64,000 nucleotides of DNA, taken from the NCBI RefSeq assembly GCF_029433855.1, contig NZ_JAROAU010000003.1, forward strand, positions 1,361,973 to 1,425,972, read 5' to 3'. The DNA is from Candidatus Kosakonia sp. 282A-S69. GTDB taxonomy: Bacteria; Pseudomonadota; Gammaproteobacteria; Enterobacterales; Enterobacteriaceae. The translations under genes and the position numbers were made by a program. The notes beneath the pieces were generated by a model. That model was given only the letters and a program-made list of their open reading frames with translations, was not told the origin of the DNA and searched no databases. Positions 44,371 to 55,615 of this stretch are shown piece by piece (within the stretch, counting starts at the first letter, position 1; every line of letters starts with the position of its first letter).

Positions 44371-44759
44371 ATCTTGTTCCTTATCGGTGATGGCAGCACA
44401 TCTGCAGGCGAGGGGTCTCGCGAATCGGCGTGCCGACATTACCGCAATATGTTCCAGGGGTGGGTCACAGTGACCACGCCAGTTTAGATTTGTACCGCGA
44501 CTGCACACCGTGCTCGCAGAATGCATCAGTACGGCTAATCAAAGTTCTGCATCAAGGCATTAGGCCATTCTCATATTATTAACCGCGCTTATAAGGACGA
44601 CTAAGCGACCGCTAATAACATAAGATTGCCCCTCTGACTTTTACCGTACGGTTTACCTTGGTGTGCGCATACTCTTTTTAGGCTGATAATGCATTTAAAT
44701 GTGTTGCGGATTAAACCGCTGTCATTAAAAGCAATTATCAGCCACAGCGAAGCGGGGAG
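44371..44759. other. 389-bp gap downstream of yciF
   Basis: The region holds the promoter of the 84-residue protein and the 3' end of the yciGF transcript. I see no gene and no clear terminator hairpin in it. Confidence 0.4.
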
Positions 44760-45257
44760 TTATTCCACTTCCGCTTTCTGGTTAATTTTGCTGGTGGCGA
44801 TTTTAGTCAGGAGATTATCGGTATTTTTCTCCTCTTCCAGCGTTTGCGCCAGCAGCTCAGCCGCTTTTTTATAGCCCAACTGTTTTGCCAGCGTGCAGAG
44901 CGTACCGTAAGAGGCAATTTCGTAATGCTCCACTTTTTGTGCCGCAGCAATCAGACCCGCATCGCGCAGCGTGCCTTTTTCGCTCGCTTCGATCACTTCG
45001 TTCGCTTCTTCAACCAGACCTTCCATTGCATGACACTTCATGCGTTTCAGCTTAACGTTGGCTTCCGCTTCCAGCAGCATGTCGATACGTTCAATCTGAC
45101 CGTGGGTCTCTTCGAGATGCTGTTTGAATGCCTGAACCAGTTCAGCGTTGGAGGCTTCACGCGCCATTTTGGTCAGTGCGCGGGCCAGCTGTTTCTCGGC
45201 GCTGTAAATGTCAGATAAACCGTGAATAAAAAGGTCGTTAAGCGTATTAATCTGCAT
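44760..45257 (-). CDS. yciF: YciF, ferritin-like DUF892 stress protein
   Basis: A 165-residue four-helix-bundle protein, recalled as close to E. coli YciF (FIHGLSDIYSAEKQLARAL; HLEETHGQIERID; CHAMEGLVEEANEVIE; AAQKVEHYEIASYGTL). Glu and His residues in EETHGQ and EHYE are the dinuclear metal ligands of the fold. YciF is an RpoS-dependent stress protein of unclear chemistry. The start at 45257 is chosen over a GTG three codons upstream. yciG lies about 100 bases upstream on the same strand. Confidence 0.93.
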   Translation of the reverse strand: MQINTLNDLFIHGLSDIYSAEKQLARALTKMAREASNAELVQAFKQHLEETHGQIERIDMLLEAEANVKLKRMKCHAMEGLVEEANEVIEASEKGTLRDAGLIAAAQKVEHYEIASYGTLCTLAKQLGYKKAAELLAQTLEEEKNTDNLLTKIATSKINQKAEVE

Positions 45258-45359
45258 AATATCCACCCAATAATAGCGTTAAAAATAGCGAGCCATCGCT
45301 GGCTCGCCAGTTATTAGTCTTTAATTTCAAAGCGGTGATATCCCATCACAGCAATATAA

Positions 45360-45542
45360 TTAATTGCCGGATTTACGGCCGCCGCTGTGGCTATTCTGGC
45401 CGCCTTTTTTACCCGCTTCGGAAGCGCGCTGTGGATCATTTTTAAAATTACCACCGCTCTGTTGACCGCCTTTGCGGCCTGCTTCTGATGCCTTTTCACG
45501 ATCTTCGGCGAAATTACCTGAGCCACCACGATGTTCAGCCAT
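45360..45542 (-). CDS. yciG: YciG, KGG-repeat stress protein
   Basis: A 60-residue, very hydrophilic, Gly-rich protein with two KGG motifs (EKASEAGRKGGQQSGGNF; QRASEAGKKGGQNS), the diagnostic repeat of YciG and of the stress protein Con-10. It is probably intrinsically disordered. In Salmonella it heads the RpoS-controlled yciGFE-katN operon; here only yciF follows. Confidence 0.93.
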   Translation of the reverse strand: MAEHRGGSGNFAEDREKASEAGRKGGQQSGGNFKNDPQRASEAGKKGGQNSHSGGRKSGN

Positions 45543-46071
45543 AATATTTCTCCTGTTTCGTTGTTTCAGTTAAACGACACTTATTTTTAAGCAGTGTCGC
45601 CGGCGTTCGTCATTAAATTTAGACCCGCTTCAGGAATAGTCAAACGGCAAGCAAGGGGCGGGAATTAACAGAAATATAATATCGGTTAAGACGATATATT
45701 TTAATGAAGCGAAACGGTCATTTGAAAGGCATCTTTAAAATAAACGACTTAGCATGAAATAAACGGTAAATAAAATAATAACCTGCGAAACTATTGCCAT
45801 TGATTGTCACAAAACATTCTTGCGCTGCGCTTTTTTTGACAAAAATTTACGTTCGAAAGGGGCGTATATATCATTTTTTCTTATGGTTTTGAGAAAAATC
45901 TTAGGCTTACGGAGAAATATATCGTGACCGTTTGGCTCAGCGGGGCGGCAGGGTCTACGTTTAAACCTTAATAACCGATACGCCACCCGAACAGGTGCGA
46001 CGAAACGCGCTCAGATAGGCGTCGATTGCACCGGGAGTGGACGTACAGCCCTTTATTGGTGAGGAAGTAAC
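45543..46071. promoter_or_regulatory. Divergent region and structured leader before the formate dehydrogenase gene
   Basis: 529 bases without a gene. The yciG side is AT-rich. The 140 bases before the dehydrogenase start (about 45925-46060) are GC-rich and able to fold: GGTGC (45994-45998) pairs with GCACC (46028-46032), and GACG (45999-46002) with CGTC (46020-46023), with a four-base bulge. Such a leader could be a cis-regulatory RNA (a molybdenum-cofactor-type switch would fit the enzyme), but I cannot match it to a known consensus. Confidence 0.45.
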
Positions 46072-49044
46072 ATGAGCCTGCAAAAATGTACCGTCATTTA
46101 TGATGGTAAGCCCCTTATTGGCCCGGCGAACATGCCGCTGATCCCCTTCCTTGAACACTGTAATGTGAAACTCCCCCACGTCTGTTACCACCCGGCGCTC
46201 GATCCGCTGCAAACATGCGACGTCTGCTGGGTGGAGTCGGAGGGGGAGCTGGTGCGCGGCTGTACCTTGCGCAGCCACGAGGGGTTGGTGGTTAATTCGG
46301 CGAACGCCCCGGCCCGCGCAGCGCGAGAAGAGGGGATGGATCGGCTGCTGGCGAAGCATGAGCTCTACTGCACTGTCTGCGAGCACAACACCGGCGACTG
46401 CACGCTGCATAACACCGTGGTGGATATGCATATCCCGATTCAGCGCTACCCGTTTGAGCGCAAACCCTATGTGAAAGATCACTCCAACCCCTTTTACACC
46501 TACGATCCCGATCAGTGCATTCTCTGTGGTCGCTGCGTCGATGCCTGCCAGAATGTCGAGGTGAACGAAACGCTCAGCATCGACTACACCATGGCCCACC
46601 CGCGCGTATTGTGGGATGGCGGCACACAAATTGCCGGCTCCAGCTGTGTCAGCTGTGGGCACTGCGTGACGGTCTGCCCCTGCAATGCGCTGATGGAGAA
46701 GAGCATGCAGCCCGACGCCGGGCCGTTCACCTCCATGCGCCCGTCGCTGAAGCGCCCGCTGATCGACATTATCAAAACGCTGGAAAACACCACCGGGGCG
46801 GAGATTATCTCCGGCGTTTCGGTGATCGATACCCACCTGCGCCAGCAGGAGATCAAACGTACCAAAACCGTCTGCACCTACTGCGGCGTCGGCTGCTCCT
46901 TTGAGATGTGGACCCGCGATCGCCATCTGTTAAAGGTTCAGCCGAGCGTTGAAGCGCCGGTGAACAGCATCTCTACCTGCGTAAAGGGCAAATTCTCCTG
47001 GGATTTTATCAATAGCCCCGAGCGCATCACCACGCCACTTATCCGCGAAAACGACCGCTTCCGCCCGGCAAGCTGGGATGAGGCGCTCGATCTGGTGGCG
47101 AAACGCCTGCTGGCGATCCGCGACAGCCATGGCCCGGACAGCATTGGTTTTATCGGCTCCAGTAAAGGCAGCAATGAAGAGGCCTACCTGACGCAGAAAA
47201 TGGCCCGCGCCATCATTGGCACCAACAGCGTCGATAACTCCTCCCGTTACTGCCAGAACCCGGCCACAGAGGGGCTGTTCCGCACCGTCGGCTACGGCGG
47301 TGATGCCGGCACCATTGAGGATTTGATCAAGGCCGATCTGGTGATCATGGTTGGCAGCAACACTGCCGAAAACCACCCGGTGATCGCCTCGCGGCTGAAA
47401 GCGGCGAAAAAACACCACGGGCAGCAGTGGCTGGTGGTTGACCCGCGCCGGCATGAGATGGCAGAGCGCGCCGATCTGCACCTGCGCATTCAGCCAGGGA
47501 GCGATCTCGCATGGGCCAGCGCCATGTCGCGCTACATGTTTGATAACGGCTATGCCGATGAGGCGTTTCTCACCCATCGGGTGAATAACGTGGAGGAGTA
47601 CCGCCAGTCGCTGGCCCCCTTTACCCTCGATTTCGCCGCTGAGCAGACCGGCTTATCGCCTGAGCTGCTCACCCGCGCTGCGGAGATGATCGGCAAAGCC
47701 GGGCGTGTCTGCATCATGTGGGCGATGGGCATCACGCAACACAGGCACGGCGCGGATGCCAGCACCGCGCTCTCCAACCTGTTACTGGTGACCGGCAACT
47801 ATGGGCGGCCAGGAACTGGCGGCTATCCGATGCGCGGACATAATAATGTGCAGGGGGCGAGCGACTTTGGCTGCCTGAAAAACTTCTACCCCGGCTATGA
47901 GCCTGTCAGCGATCCTGCCGTGCGTGCGAAGTGGGCAAAAGCCTGGGGCGTGCCGGCAGAGAGGCTTTCGCTAAAAGCAGGAGAGGACAACTTTATGATG
48001 GTGCAGATGGCGCGCCACAAGCAGATCCGCGCCATGTACGTGATCGGTGAAGATACCGCCTTCGCCGACGCCGATGCCCATAACGTGCATCAGGGCTTTA
48101 CCGATCTGGATTTCCTGGTGGTGCAGGATCTCTTTCTCAGCCGCACGGCGCAGTTTGCCGACGTGGTGCTCCCCGGTTGCCCGAGCGTGGAAAAGGAGGG
48201 CAGCTTTGTCAATACCGAGCGGCGCATCCAGCGCTTCTACCCGGTGATGCCGCCGCTGGGCGACAGCCGCCCGGACTGGCAGATCCTCACGCAGCTCGCC
48301 GCACGTATGGGTCATGACTGGGGATATCAACATCCGCAGGAGATTATGCATGAGGCGGCGAGCATTGCGCAGAGCTTCGCGGGCGTCAGCTATCAGCGTC
48401 TCGAAGGATGGAAATCGCAGATCTGGCCAGTGCACGCGGATGGCACCAGCACGCCGCTGCTCTATACCGAGCGCTTTAACACCCCGGACGGCCGCGCAAA
48501 CCTCTACCCGCTGAACTGGAGCGCGCCGGAGGAGAGTGCCGATGAGGAGTACGATCTGCATCTCAACAATGGCCGCATGCTGGAGCACTTCCAGTCCACT
48601 AATCAGAGCGGGCAGGGCGGGCGCACCACCAGCCTGTCGCCGAACTGGTTTGTTGAGGTCAGCCCGACCCTTGCCACCGCGCGCGGTTTGCAGGAGGGAA
48701 GCTGGGTCAGACTCACTTCCCGTCGCGGCGAGATCGAGGTGCCGGTGGTGATCACCGATCGCGTGGCGGGCAATGCGCTCTTTATTCCTATTCATCACGG
48801 CAAGGAGGGCGTCAATCTCCTCACCGGCGAACACCACGATCCGCAGGTAAATACCCCGGCCTATAAAGAGCTGGCGGTGCGCATGACGCTGCTGGATCGT
48901 CCGCCGCTGCCCGACCCGTTACCGAAACACAATTTCCGCCACGGCAGCCGCACGCCGATTGATAAAGTGCCTGTCGAAGAGAAGTGGCAGCGCGACGACT
49001 ACCGCCAGCCCCCCGCACGCGAACCCCATCCGGAGAAATTCTAA
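46072..49044 (+). CDS. Formate dehydrogenase-type molybdoenzyme (FdhF/YjgC/YrhE family), cytosolic
   Basis: A 990-residue iron-sulfur molybdoprotein. The N-terminus is ferredoxin-like [2Fe-2S] (CYHP, CDVC), then His/Cys and two [4Fe-4S] motifs (CILCGRCVDAC, CVSCGHCVTVCPC); from about 265 the bis-MGD domain opens with CTYCGVGCSF. C394 in SSRYCQNPAT is the metal ligand (Cys, not Sec). The C-terminal domain closes with IPIHHGKEGVN. This is the NAD-linked formate dehydrogenase alpha layout, without a twin-arginine signal, so cytosolic. A DUF1641 partner overlaps its stop, as in Bacillus yrhE-yrhD. Formate is the likely but unproven substrate. Confidence 0.88.
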   Translation: MSLQKCTVIYDGKPLIGPANMPLIPFLEHCNVKLPHVCYHPALDPLQTCDVCWVESEGELVRGCTLRSHEGLVVNSANAPARAAREEGMDRLLAKHELYCTVCEHNTGDCTLHNTVVDMHIPIQRYPFERKPYVKDHSNPFYTYDPDQCILCGRCVDACQNVEVNETLSIDYTMAHPRVLWDGGTQIAGSSCVSCGHCVTVCPCNALMEKSMQPDAGPFTSMRPSLKRPLIDIIKTLENTTGAEIISGVSVIDTHLRQQEIKRTKTVCTYCGVGCSFEMWTRDRHLLKVQPSVEAPVNSISTCVKGKFSWDFINSPERITTPLIRENDRFRPASWDEALDLVAKRLLAIRDSHGPDSIGFIGSSKGSNEEAYLTQKMARAIIGTNSVDNSSRYCQNPATEGLFRTVGYGGDAGTIEDLIKADLVIMVGSNTAENHPVIASRLKAAKKHHGQQWLVVDPRRHEMAERADLHLRIQPGSDLAWASAMSRYMFDNGYADEAFLTHRVNNVEEYRQSLAPFTLDFAAEQTGLSPELLTRAAEMIGKAGRVCIMWAMGITQHRHGADASTALSNLLLVTGNYGRPGTGGYPMRGHNNVQGASDFGCLKNFYPGYEPVSDPAVRAKWAKAWGVPAERLSLKAGEDNFMMVQMARHKQIRAMYVIGEDTAFADADAHNVHQGFTDLDFLVVQDLFLSRTAQFADVVLPGCPSVEKEGSFVNTERRIQRFYPVMPPLGDSRPDWQILTQLAARMGHDWGYQHPQEIMHEAASIAQSFAGVSYQRLEGWKSQIWPVHADGTSTPLLYTERFNTPDGRANLYPLNWSAPEESADEEYDLHLNNGRMLEHFQSTNQSGQGGRTTSLSPNWFVEVSPTLATARGLQEGSWVRLTSRRGEIEVPVVITDRVAGNALFIPIHHGKEGVNLLTGEHHDPQVNTPAYKELAVRMTLLDRPPLPDPLPKHNFRHGSRTPIDKVPVEEKWQRDDYRQPPAREPHPEKF

Positions 49045-49523
49045 TGGCTAAAGCAATTGATTATCAGCCGGAGCCGGCCAAAATCGGCCCCGATGCCCAT
49101 GAAGAGCTGGAGCGTTTACTCCAGACATTGCACCAACATGGCGTGCTGCGCCTCGCCAACGATCTGGTCGGCGCCAATAATGAGATAGCCCAGGTGTTGG
49201 TGAAGGGGTTACAGCGCGAAGGGACACTTAACGCCCTGCAAAATATTTCGGTATTACTGATGGCGCTCTCCAGCGTCTCGCCGGACAAGATGTATAAGCT
49301 GGCCTTTGGCCTGCGCGATATGGCCGACGCCTTCAGCCAGCCGTCGTCGCAGGAGCAGCGCAAAGCGCCCGGCGTGCAGGGGGTATGGAAGATGTTGCAG
49401 GATGATGAGCTGTGGGGGGCCGTGCAGCCGCTGTTGCAGGGGCTGAAAGCCTTTTCGCGGCGTATGGAGGAGCCGGTGGATAAACCGATCTCCGCCTTTA
49501 CCGGCAAGCCCAGCGACGCATAA
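49044..49523 (+). CDS. DUF1641 accessory protein (YrhD-like)
   Basis: A 159-residue soluble protein. The ATG shares its A with the stop of the dehydrogenase gene (TAATG), and its own stop overlaps the next ATG the same way. The DUF1641 core is visible in GVLRLANDLVGANNEIAQVLVKGL and LRDMADAF. DUF1641 proteins accompany formate dehydrogenases of this type and probably stabilise or anchor them; the mechanism is not established. Here, placed between dehydrogenase and cytochrome bd genes, it might link the two (inference). Confidence 0.82.
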   Translation: MAKAIDYQPEPAKIGPDAHEELERLLQTLHQHGVLRLANDLVGANNEIAQVLVKGLQREGTLNALQNISVLLMALSSVSPDKMYKLAFGLRDMADAFSQPSSQEQRKAPGVQGVWKMLQDDELWGAVQPLLQGLKAFSRRMEEPVDKPISAFTGKPSDA

Positions 49524-50902
49524 TGAGCCAGGAGTTCGCCCTGCTGCTGGCGCGCAGCCAGTTTGCCTTCACCATTGGCTTTCACATTGTGCTGGCAGCC
49601 TTCACCGTCGGCCTCGCGCTCTTTCTGATGTTTCTGGAGGGGATGTGGCTGTGGCGCAGGGAGCCACTCTGGCTCTCGCTCTGGCGCTACTGGAGCAAGA
49701 TCTTCGCCCTCAACGTGGCGGTCGGCGTGGTCACCGGCGTGGTGGGGGAGTTTGTCTTTGGCACCAACTGGAGCGCACTCTCCAGCCGCGCCGGGGCGAT
49801 ACTCGGGCCGATGATGTATATGGAGATCCTCGTCGCCTTCTTCCTCGAAGCGGGGTTTATGGGGGTGATGCTCTTTGGCATGGGCCGCGTGCGCCCGTGG
49901 ATACACTTTATGTCCACCACCATTGTCGCTCTCGGCACGCTGTTTAGCGCCTTCTGGATCCTTGCCGCCAATTCATGGATGCAGACGCCGGATGGCTACA
50001 CGCTGGCAGCCGACGGTCGCTTTCTGCCCGTCGACTGGTGGGCGGCCATTTTCAACCCCTCCTTCCCGTGGCGGCTGGCGCATATGACAGTAGCGGCTTT
50101 GCTCGGTACCGCCTGCCTGGTGACGGCCTGTGGCGCATGGCATCTGCTGCGTGACGCGCGTGCTGTACCCGCACGCACAATGTTCTCGCAGGGGTTGTGG
50201 ATACTGGTGGTGCTGGCACCGTTGCAGGCGGTGCTGGGGGATCTGCACGGTGAGAATACCCGCGATCATCAACCCATCAAACTGGCGGCGATGGAGGGGG
50301 CCTGGGATCCGCCACCGGCGGGCAAGGGCGAGCCGCTGCGTCTCTTTGCGCTGCCGGATATGCAGGCGCGGCGTAACCACTATGAAGTCGCCATTCCCGA
50401 TATTGGCTCGCTCTATTTGCGGCACAATTTGCAGGGGCGCATCCATACCCTTAATCAATATCCGCCAGCAGATCTGCCATGGGTACCCGGCGTGTTTTGG
50501 GCCTTTCGCCTGATGGTTGGCCTCGGCTTTTTGATGCTGACCACCGGGATCGCAGGCCTGGTGGTGCGCCTGCGCGGCCGGCTGTGGCAGGCACGCTGGT
50601 TGCAGCGCGTGATGGTGCTGATGGCACCCGCTGGGTTTGTCGCGATGCTCGCTGGCTGGTGGGTCACGGAGAGTGGACGCCAGCCGTGGAGCGTGTACGG
50701 CGTGCTGCGCACCGCCGAGAGCGTTTCGCCGGTGAGCGCGCCGCTGGTGCTCGGGTCGCTTATCGCCACCGTGCTGGTCTACCTGCTGGTCTTCGCCCTC
50801 GGCCTGTGGTTTTTACTCAAACTGATGGCGCACTTGCCCACCGGGGATGAAGCAGGTCCGGCGCCGGAAGTGGCGCAGCGTAGCGGAAAGGGGGGGCAGT
50901 AG
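49523..50902 (+). CDS. Cytochrome bd-type quinol oxidase subunit I (CioA/CydA-like)
   Basis: A 459-residue inner-membrane protein with about nine helices. H21 (FTIGFHIVLAAF) fits the heme b595 ligand, the His in FPWRLAHMTVAAL the b558 ligand, and PIKLAAMEG the quinol-loop Lys/Glu pair. GRQP (385-388) followed by WSVYGVLRT is the bd hallmark. The Q loop is short, as in the cyanide-insensitive (CioA) subgroup. It oxidises quinol and reduces O2. The gene overlaps the DUF1641 stop (TAATG), so oxidase and formate dehydrogenase are one translational unit. Confidence 0.9.
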   Translation: MSQEFALLLARSQFAFTIGFHIVLAAFTVGLALFLMFLEGMWLWRREPLWLSLWRYWSKIFALNVAVGVVTGVVGEFVFGTNWSALSSRAGAILGPMMYMEILVAFFLEAGFMGVMLFGMGRVRPWIHFMSTTIVALGTLFSAFWILAANSWMQTPDGYTLAADGRFLPVDWWAAIFNPSFPWRLAHMTVAALLGTACLVTACGAWHLLRDARAVPARTMFSQGLWILVVLAPLQAVLGDLHGENTRDHQPIKLAAMEGAWDPPPAGKGEPLRLFALPDMQARRNHYEVAIPDIGSLYLRHNLQGRIHTLNQYPPADLPWVPGVFWAFRLMVGLGFLMLTTGIAGLVVRLRGRLWQARWLQRVMVLMAPAGFVAMLAGWWVTESGRQPWSVYGVLRTAESVSPVSAPLVLGSLIATVLVYLLVFALGLWFLLKLMAHLPTGDEAGPAPEVAQRSGKGGQ

Positions 50903-50903
50903 C

Positions 50904-51890
50904 ATGTTGACCCTCTTCGGTTTTCCCTGGCTTGAGACCCTCTCCGCCATGGCGCTGGCAGGCAGTCTGCTGATCTATGTTCTTTTGGATGGCACCGATC
51001 TGGGGGCCGGGCTTCTCACCGGATTTCAGCGCAACCCGCAGGCGCGCCAGGATATCAACCTCTCGCTGCTGCCTGTGTGGGACGGGAATGAAACCTGGCT
51101 GGTGCTGGCGGCAGGCGGCCTGCTCGGGCTCTTTCCGCTGGCCTACGGCATCGTGCTGAGCGCGCTCTATATCCCGCTGTTTGTGATGATGCTGGCGCTG
51201 GTGGTGCGCGGCATGGCAATTGAGTTTCGCCCCCACGCGCCGCGGCTTTTCGACGCGATGCTCTTTAGCGGCTCGCTGCTCTGCGCGCTGGCGCAGGGCG
51301 TGGTGGTCGGCGCGCTGATGCAGGGGATCGCCACCGACGGGCAGCAGTTTACCGGCAGCGCGTTCGCCTGGCTGCGGCCTTTTCCCCTTTACTGCGGCGT
51401 GGCGCTGGTGGCGGGCTATGCGTGGCTTGGCGCGGGCTGGCTGGTGTGGCGTATGACGGGCGAGCTGCGCGCATGGGCGCGGCGCGTTTTGCCGAGGGTG
51501 GCACTGGTCAGCCTGTTAATGGTGGCGGGGCTGCTGGTGTGGTGCGCAGAGTTGCAGGAGAGCTGGCGGCAGCATCTGCTCAACCCGCTACTGTGGGGAC
51601 CCTCTCTCGCCGTGGCTCTTGCGGGCATGGCGCTGTTTGTCGTTGGTCTGCGTAAAGGGCGCGATTTTATGCCACTGCTCGGCGTGCTGGTGATGGTCAG
51701 CGTGGCGTTTTGCGTGCTGGCCTTCACGCTGTTTCCCTGGATCGTGCCGCCGCATCTGACTCTCAGCCAGGCGGCGGCACCGCCCACCACGCAAAAATTC
51801 CTGCTGATCAGTTATGGTCTGTTGGTGCCGGTCACGCTGCTCTATAACACCTGGGGCTTTCGGTTATTTAGTGGAAAAATTGGCGGCTAG
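50904..51890 (+). CDS. Cytochrome bd-type quinol oxidase subunit II (CioB/CydB-like)
   Basis: A 328-residue, eight- to nine-helix membrane protein. YVLLDGTDLGAGLL near residue 25 and PVWDGNETWLVLAAG near 57 are CydB signatures; the Trp/Asn/Glu cluster supports subunit contact with heme. One base separates it from the subunit I stop, with a GGGGGGCAG stretch as binding site. Slightly shorter than E. coli CydB (379), normal for CioB. No cydX-like small ORF was recognised right after it. Confidence 0.9.
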   Translation: MLTLFGFPWLETLSAMALAGSLLIYVLLDGTDLGAGLLTGFQRNPQARQDINLSLLPVWDGNETWLVLAAGGLLGLFPLAYGIVLSALYIPLFVMMLALVVRGMAIEFRPHAPRLFDAMLFSGSLLCALAQGVVVGALMQGIATDGQQFTGSAFAWLRPFPLYCGVALVAGYAWLGAGWLVWRMTGELRAWARRVLPRVALVSLLMVAGLLVWCAELQESWRQHLLNPLLWGPSLAVALAGMALFVVGLRKGRDFMPLLGVLVMVSVAFCVLAFTLFPWIVPPHLTLSQAAAPPTTQKFLLISYGLLVPVTLLYNTWGFRLFSGKIGG

Positions 51891-51958
51891 TTTGGCAAAA
51901 GCGGTCTATAAGATTAGGGGCGAAGATTTATACAACGGCACTGCGCGGAGAGGGCTTC

Positions 51959-52168
51959 ATGTCCAGAGCAAAAGCGTACAACCTGAAACAGGCGTATCAG
52001 ATGGCGACATCGGGCAAATATCAGCAGGTGGAGCTGGCGTTTGATGTCGATGCCGATACCTTTTTTATGTTAACAACCAACTATGGTTTGAGCGGGGCGA
52101 AAATTGAGCGCCACGATCGCCATTTTGTGCTGACGCTGGAGCAGGAGAGTTCCCACACCTCGGGTTAA
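51959..52168 (+). CDS. Small hypothetical protein after the bd oxidase
   Basis: 69 residues, ATG preceded by GGAGAGGG. Soluble, with a compact alpha-beta pattern (AYNLKQAYQMATSGKYQQVE, then ADTFFMLTTNYGLSG and HFVLTLEQE). It is not hydrophobic, so it is not a CydX-type subunit. I do not recognise it. It lies 68 bases after the oxidase gene and may be separately transcribed. Confidence 0.55.
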   Translation: MSRAKAYNLKQAYQMATSGKYQQVELAFDVDADTFFMLTTNYGLSGAKIERHDRHFVLTLEQESSHTSG

Positions 52169-52313
52169 AATGCCACGCGGCTGTCATACCGGCGTGACAA
52201 TTCTCTCTTTTAATGAACGCAAGCCTGCCGGAAAGCCTGCGGCTTGATCTGTTGTTACCCCTGTTTTTGGCGGCCCGTTTGCCGCCGCACTTAACTCGTT
52301 ATCACACACTTTT

Positions 52314-52338
52314 CCCGGCAGCCTGCCGGGATTTTTTT
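52314..52338 (+). terminator. Terminator after the 69-residue protein
   Basis: CCCGGCA (52314-52320) pairs with TGCCGGG (52324-52330) and is followed by A and seven T. It ends rightward transcripts just before the katG terminator. Confidence 0.85.
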
Positions 52339-52341
52339 GCC

Positions 52342-52379
52342 AAAAAAAGCCTGCGCCCCTTTGCAGGTGGCGCAGGCTT
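52342..52379 (-). terminator. katG terminator
   Basis: On the minus strand AAGCCTGCGCC pairs with GGCGCAGGCTT (plus positions 52369-52379 and 52347-52357) and runs into seven U. It lies 17 bases after the katG stop. Confidence 0.85.
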
Positions 52380-52395
52380 GTGTGGTGAAGCGAGA

Positions 52396-54717
<2,322 letters not shown>

Positions 54718-54848
54718 TTATGGATAGCGATATATCGCGCAAGCCGCGCCACCGCTGCGTTTGCGCCGATCTGATTTGCGCATTTTACTGGCTGAATAGC
54801 CGCAATGGGCTACCCTCATTACTCCAGATCATGTTCAAAGGAGAGACA

Positions 54849-55598
54849 ATGAAAAGGCTGGCTCTGTACCTCGTACTTCCCCTCGCTCTTGCCGGATGCA
54901 ACGCCAATAACACCCCGCCGCAGACGCCGATCCCTGGTGAAAAAACGTCGGGTAAATTACAGACGCTGGAGACCGGCGCGGCGGTGATGCAGTCCCGCCC
55001 GCCGATTGACGCCATCAGCACCTATCTGGATGGTTTCCACTTCTACAGCGGCAACCAGAAGGGGCAGATGGAGGCACACCACTATGTCACGGTATTAAAT
55101 GAGGATGTGATGCAGGCGGTGATTTACGACGGCAACACGCGCGATGCGCGGCTGATGGGCGTGGAGTACATCATCAGCGAGCGGCTGTTCAAAACCCTGC
55201 CCGCGGAAGAGAAGAAGCTCTGGCACAGCCATCGCTATGAGGTGAAATCCGGCACCCTGGTGGCACCGGGCCTCCCTGCGGTGGCAGATAAGGCGCTGAT
55301 GAGCAAAATCGTCAACACCTATGGCAAAACCTTCCACACCTGGCACACAGATCGCGATAAAACCCTGCCGCTCGGCACACCGGCGCTCATGATGGGCTTT
55401 ACCGCTGACGGGCAGCTCAACCCGGCGCTGCTGGTCGATCGCGATCGCCGCTTCGATATCAACACCCAGGCGATCAAAGCCGAGCGCGCTGACCTTCCCG
55501 CACATCCTGTCGCCAAGGGCGCAGATGCCTGGGAGCGGGGGGAGGCGGTACAGCTTCGCGTGGTGCCGGTTTCGGATAGCGCATCCCATACCCACTGA
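54849..55598 (+). CDS. DUF1264 (oil-body-associated-protein family) lipoprotein
   Basis: A 249-residue protein. The lipobox LALAGC (Cys near residue 18) predicts a lipid-anchored periplasmic or outer-membrane location; residue +2 is Asn, not Asp, favouring outer-membrane sorting. The rest is the DUF1264/OBAP domain: HHYVTVLNEDVMQAVIYDG, LMGVEYIISERLFKTLP and HSHRYEVKSG. The family is known from plant oil-body proteins; its bacterial role is unknown. GGAGAGACA precedes the ATG. It is divergent from katG and followed by an MBL-fold gene in the same direction. Confidence 0.85.
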   Translation: MKRLALYLVLPLALAGCNANNTPPQTPIPGEKTSGKLQTLETGAAVMQSRPPIDAISTYLDGFHFYSGNQKGQMEAHHYVTVLNEDVMQAVIYDGNTRDARLMGVEYIISERLFKTLPAEEKKLWHSHRYEVKSGTLVAPGLPAVADKALMSKIVNTYGKTFHTWHTDRDKTLPLGTPALMMGFTADGQLNPALLVDRDRRFDINTQAIKAERADLPAHPVAKGADAWERGEAVQLRVVPVSDSASHTH

Positions 55599-55615
55599 CG
55601 CTTCAGGAGGTCATG

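Noticed and set aside
45830-45875. TTGACA followed by TATATAT upstream of the formate dehydrogenase as a sigma70 promoter
   Set aside because: The spacing is about 23 bases, too long for a normal -35/-10 pair; not listed as a promoter.
45961-46926. 321-codon minus-strand frame over the formate dehydrogenase start
   Set aside because: Antisense to the conserved iron-sulfur domains, composition biased, no binding site; explained as a shadow of the real gene.
47971-48837. 288-codon minus-strand frame in the formate dehydrogenase C-terminal region
   Set aside because: Antisense shadow; no start context or domain.
51959-52168. Small gene after the bd oxidase considered as CydX
   Set aside because: The product is soluble, without the single hydrophobic helix of CydX.
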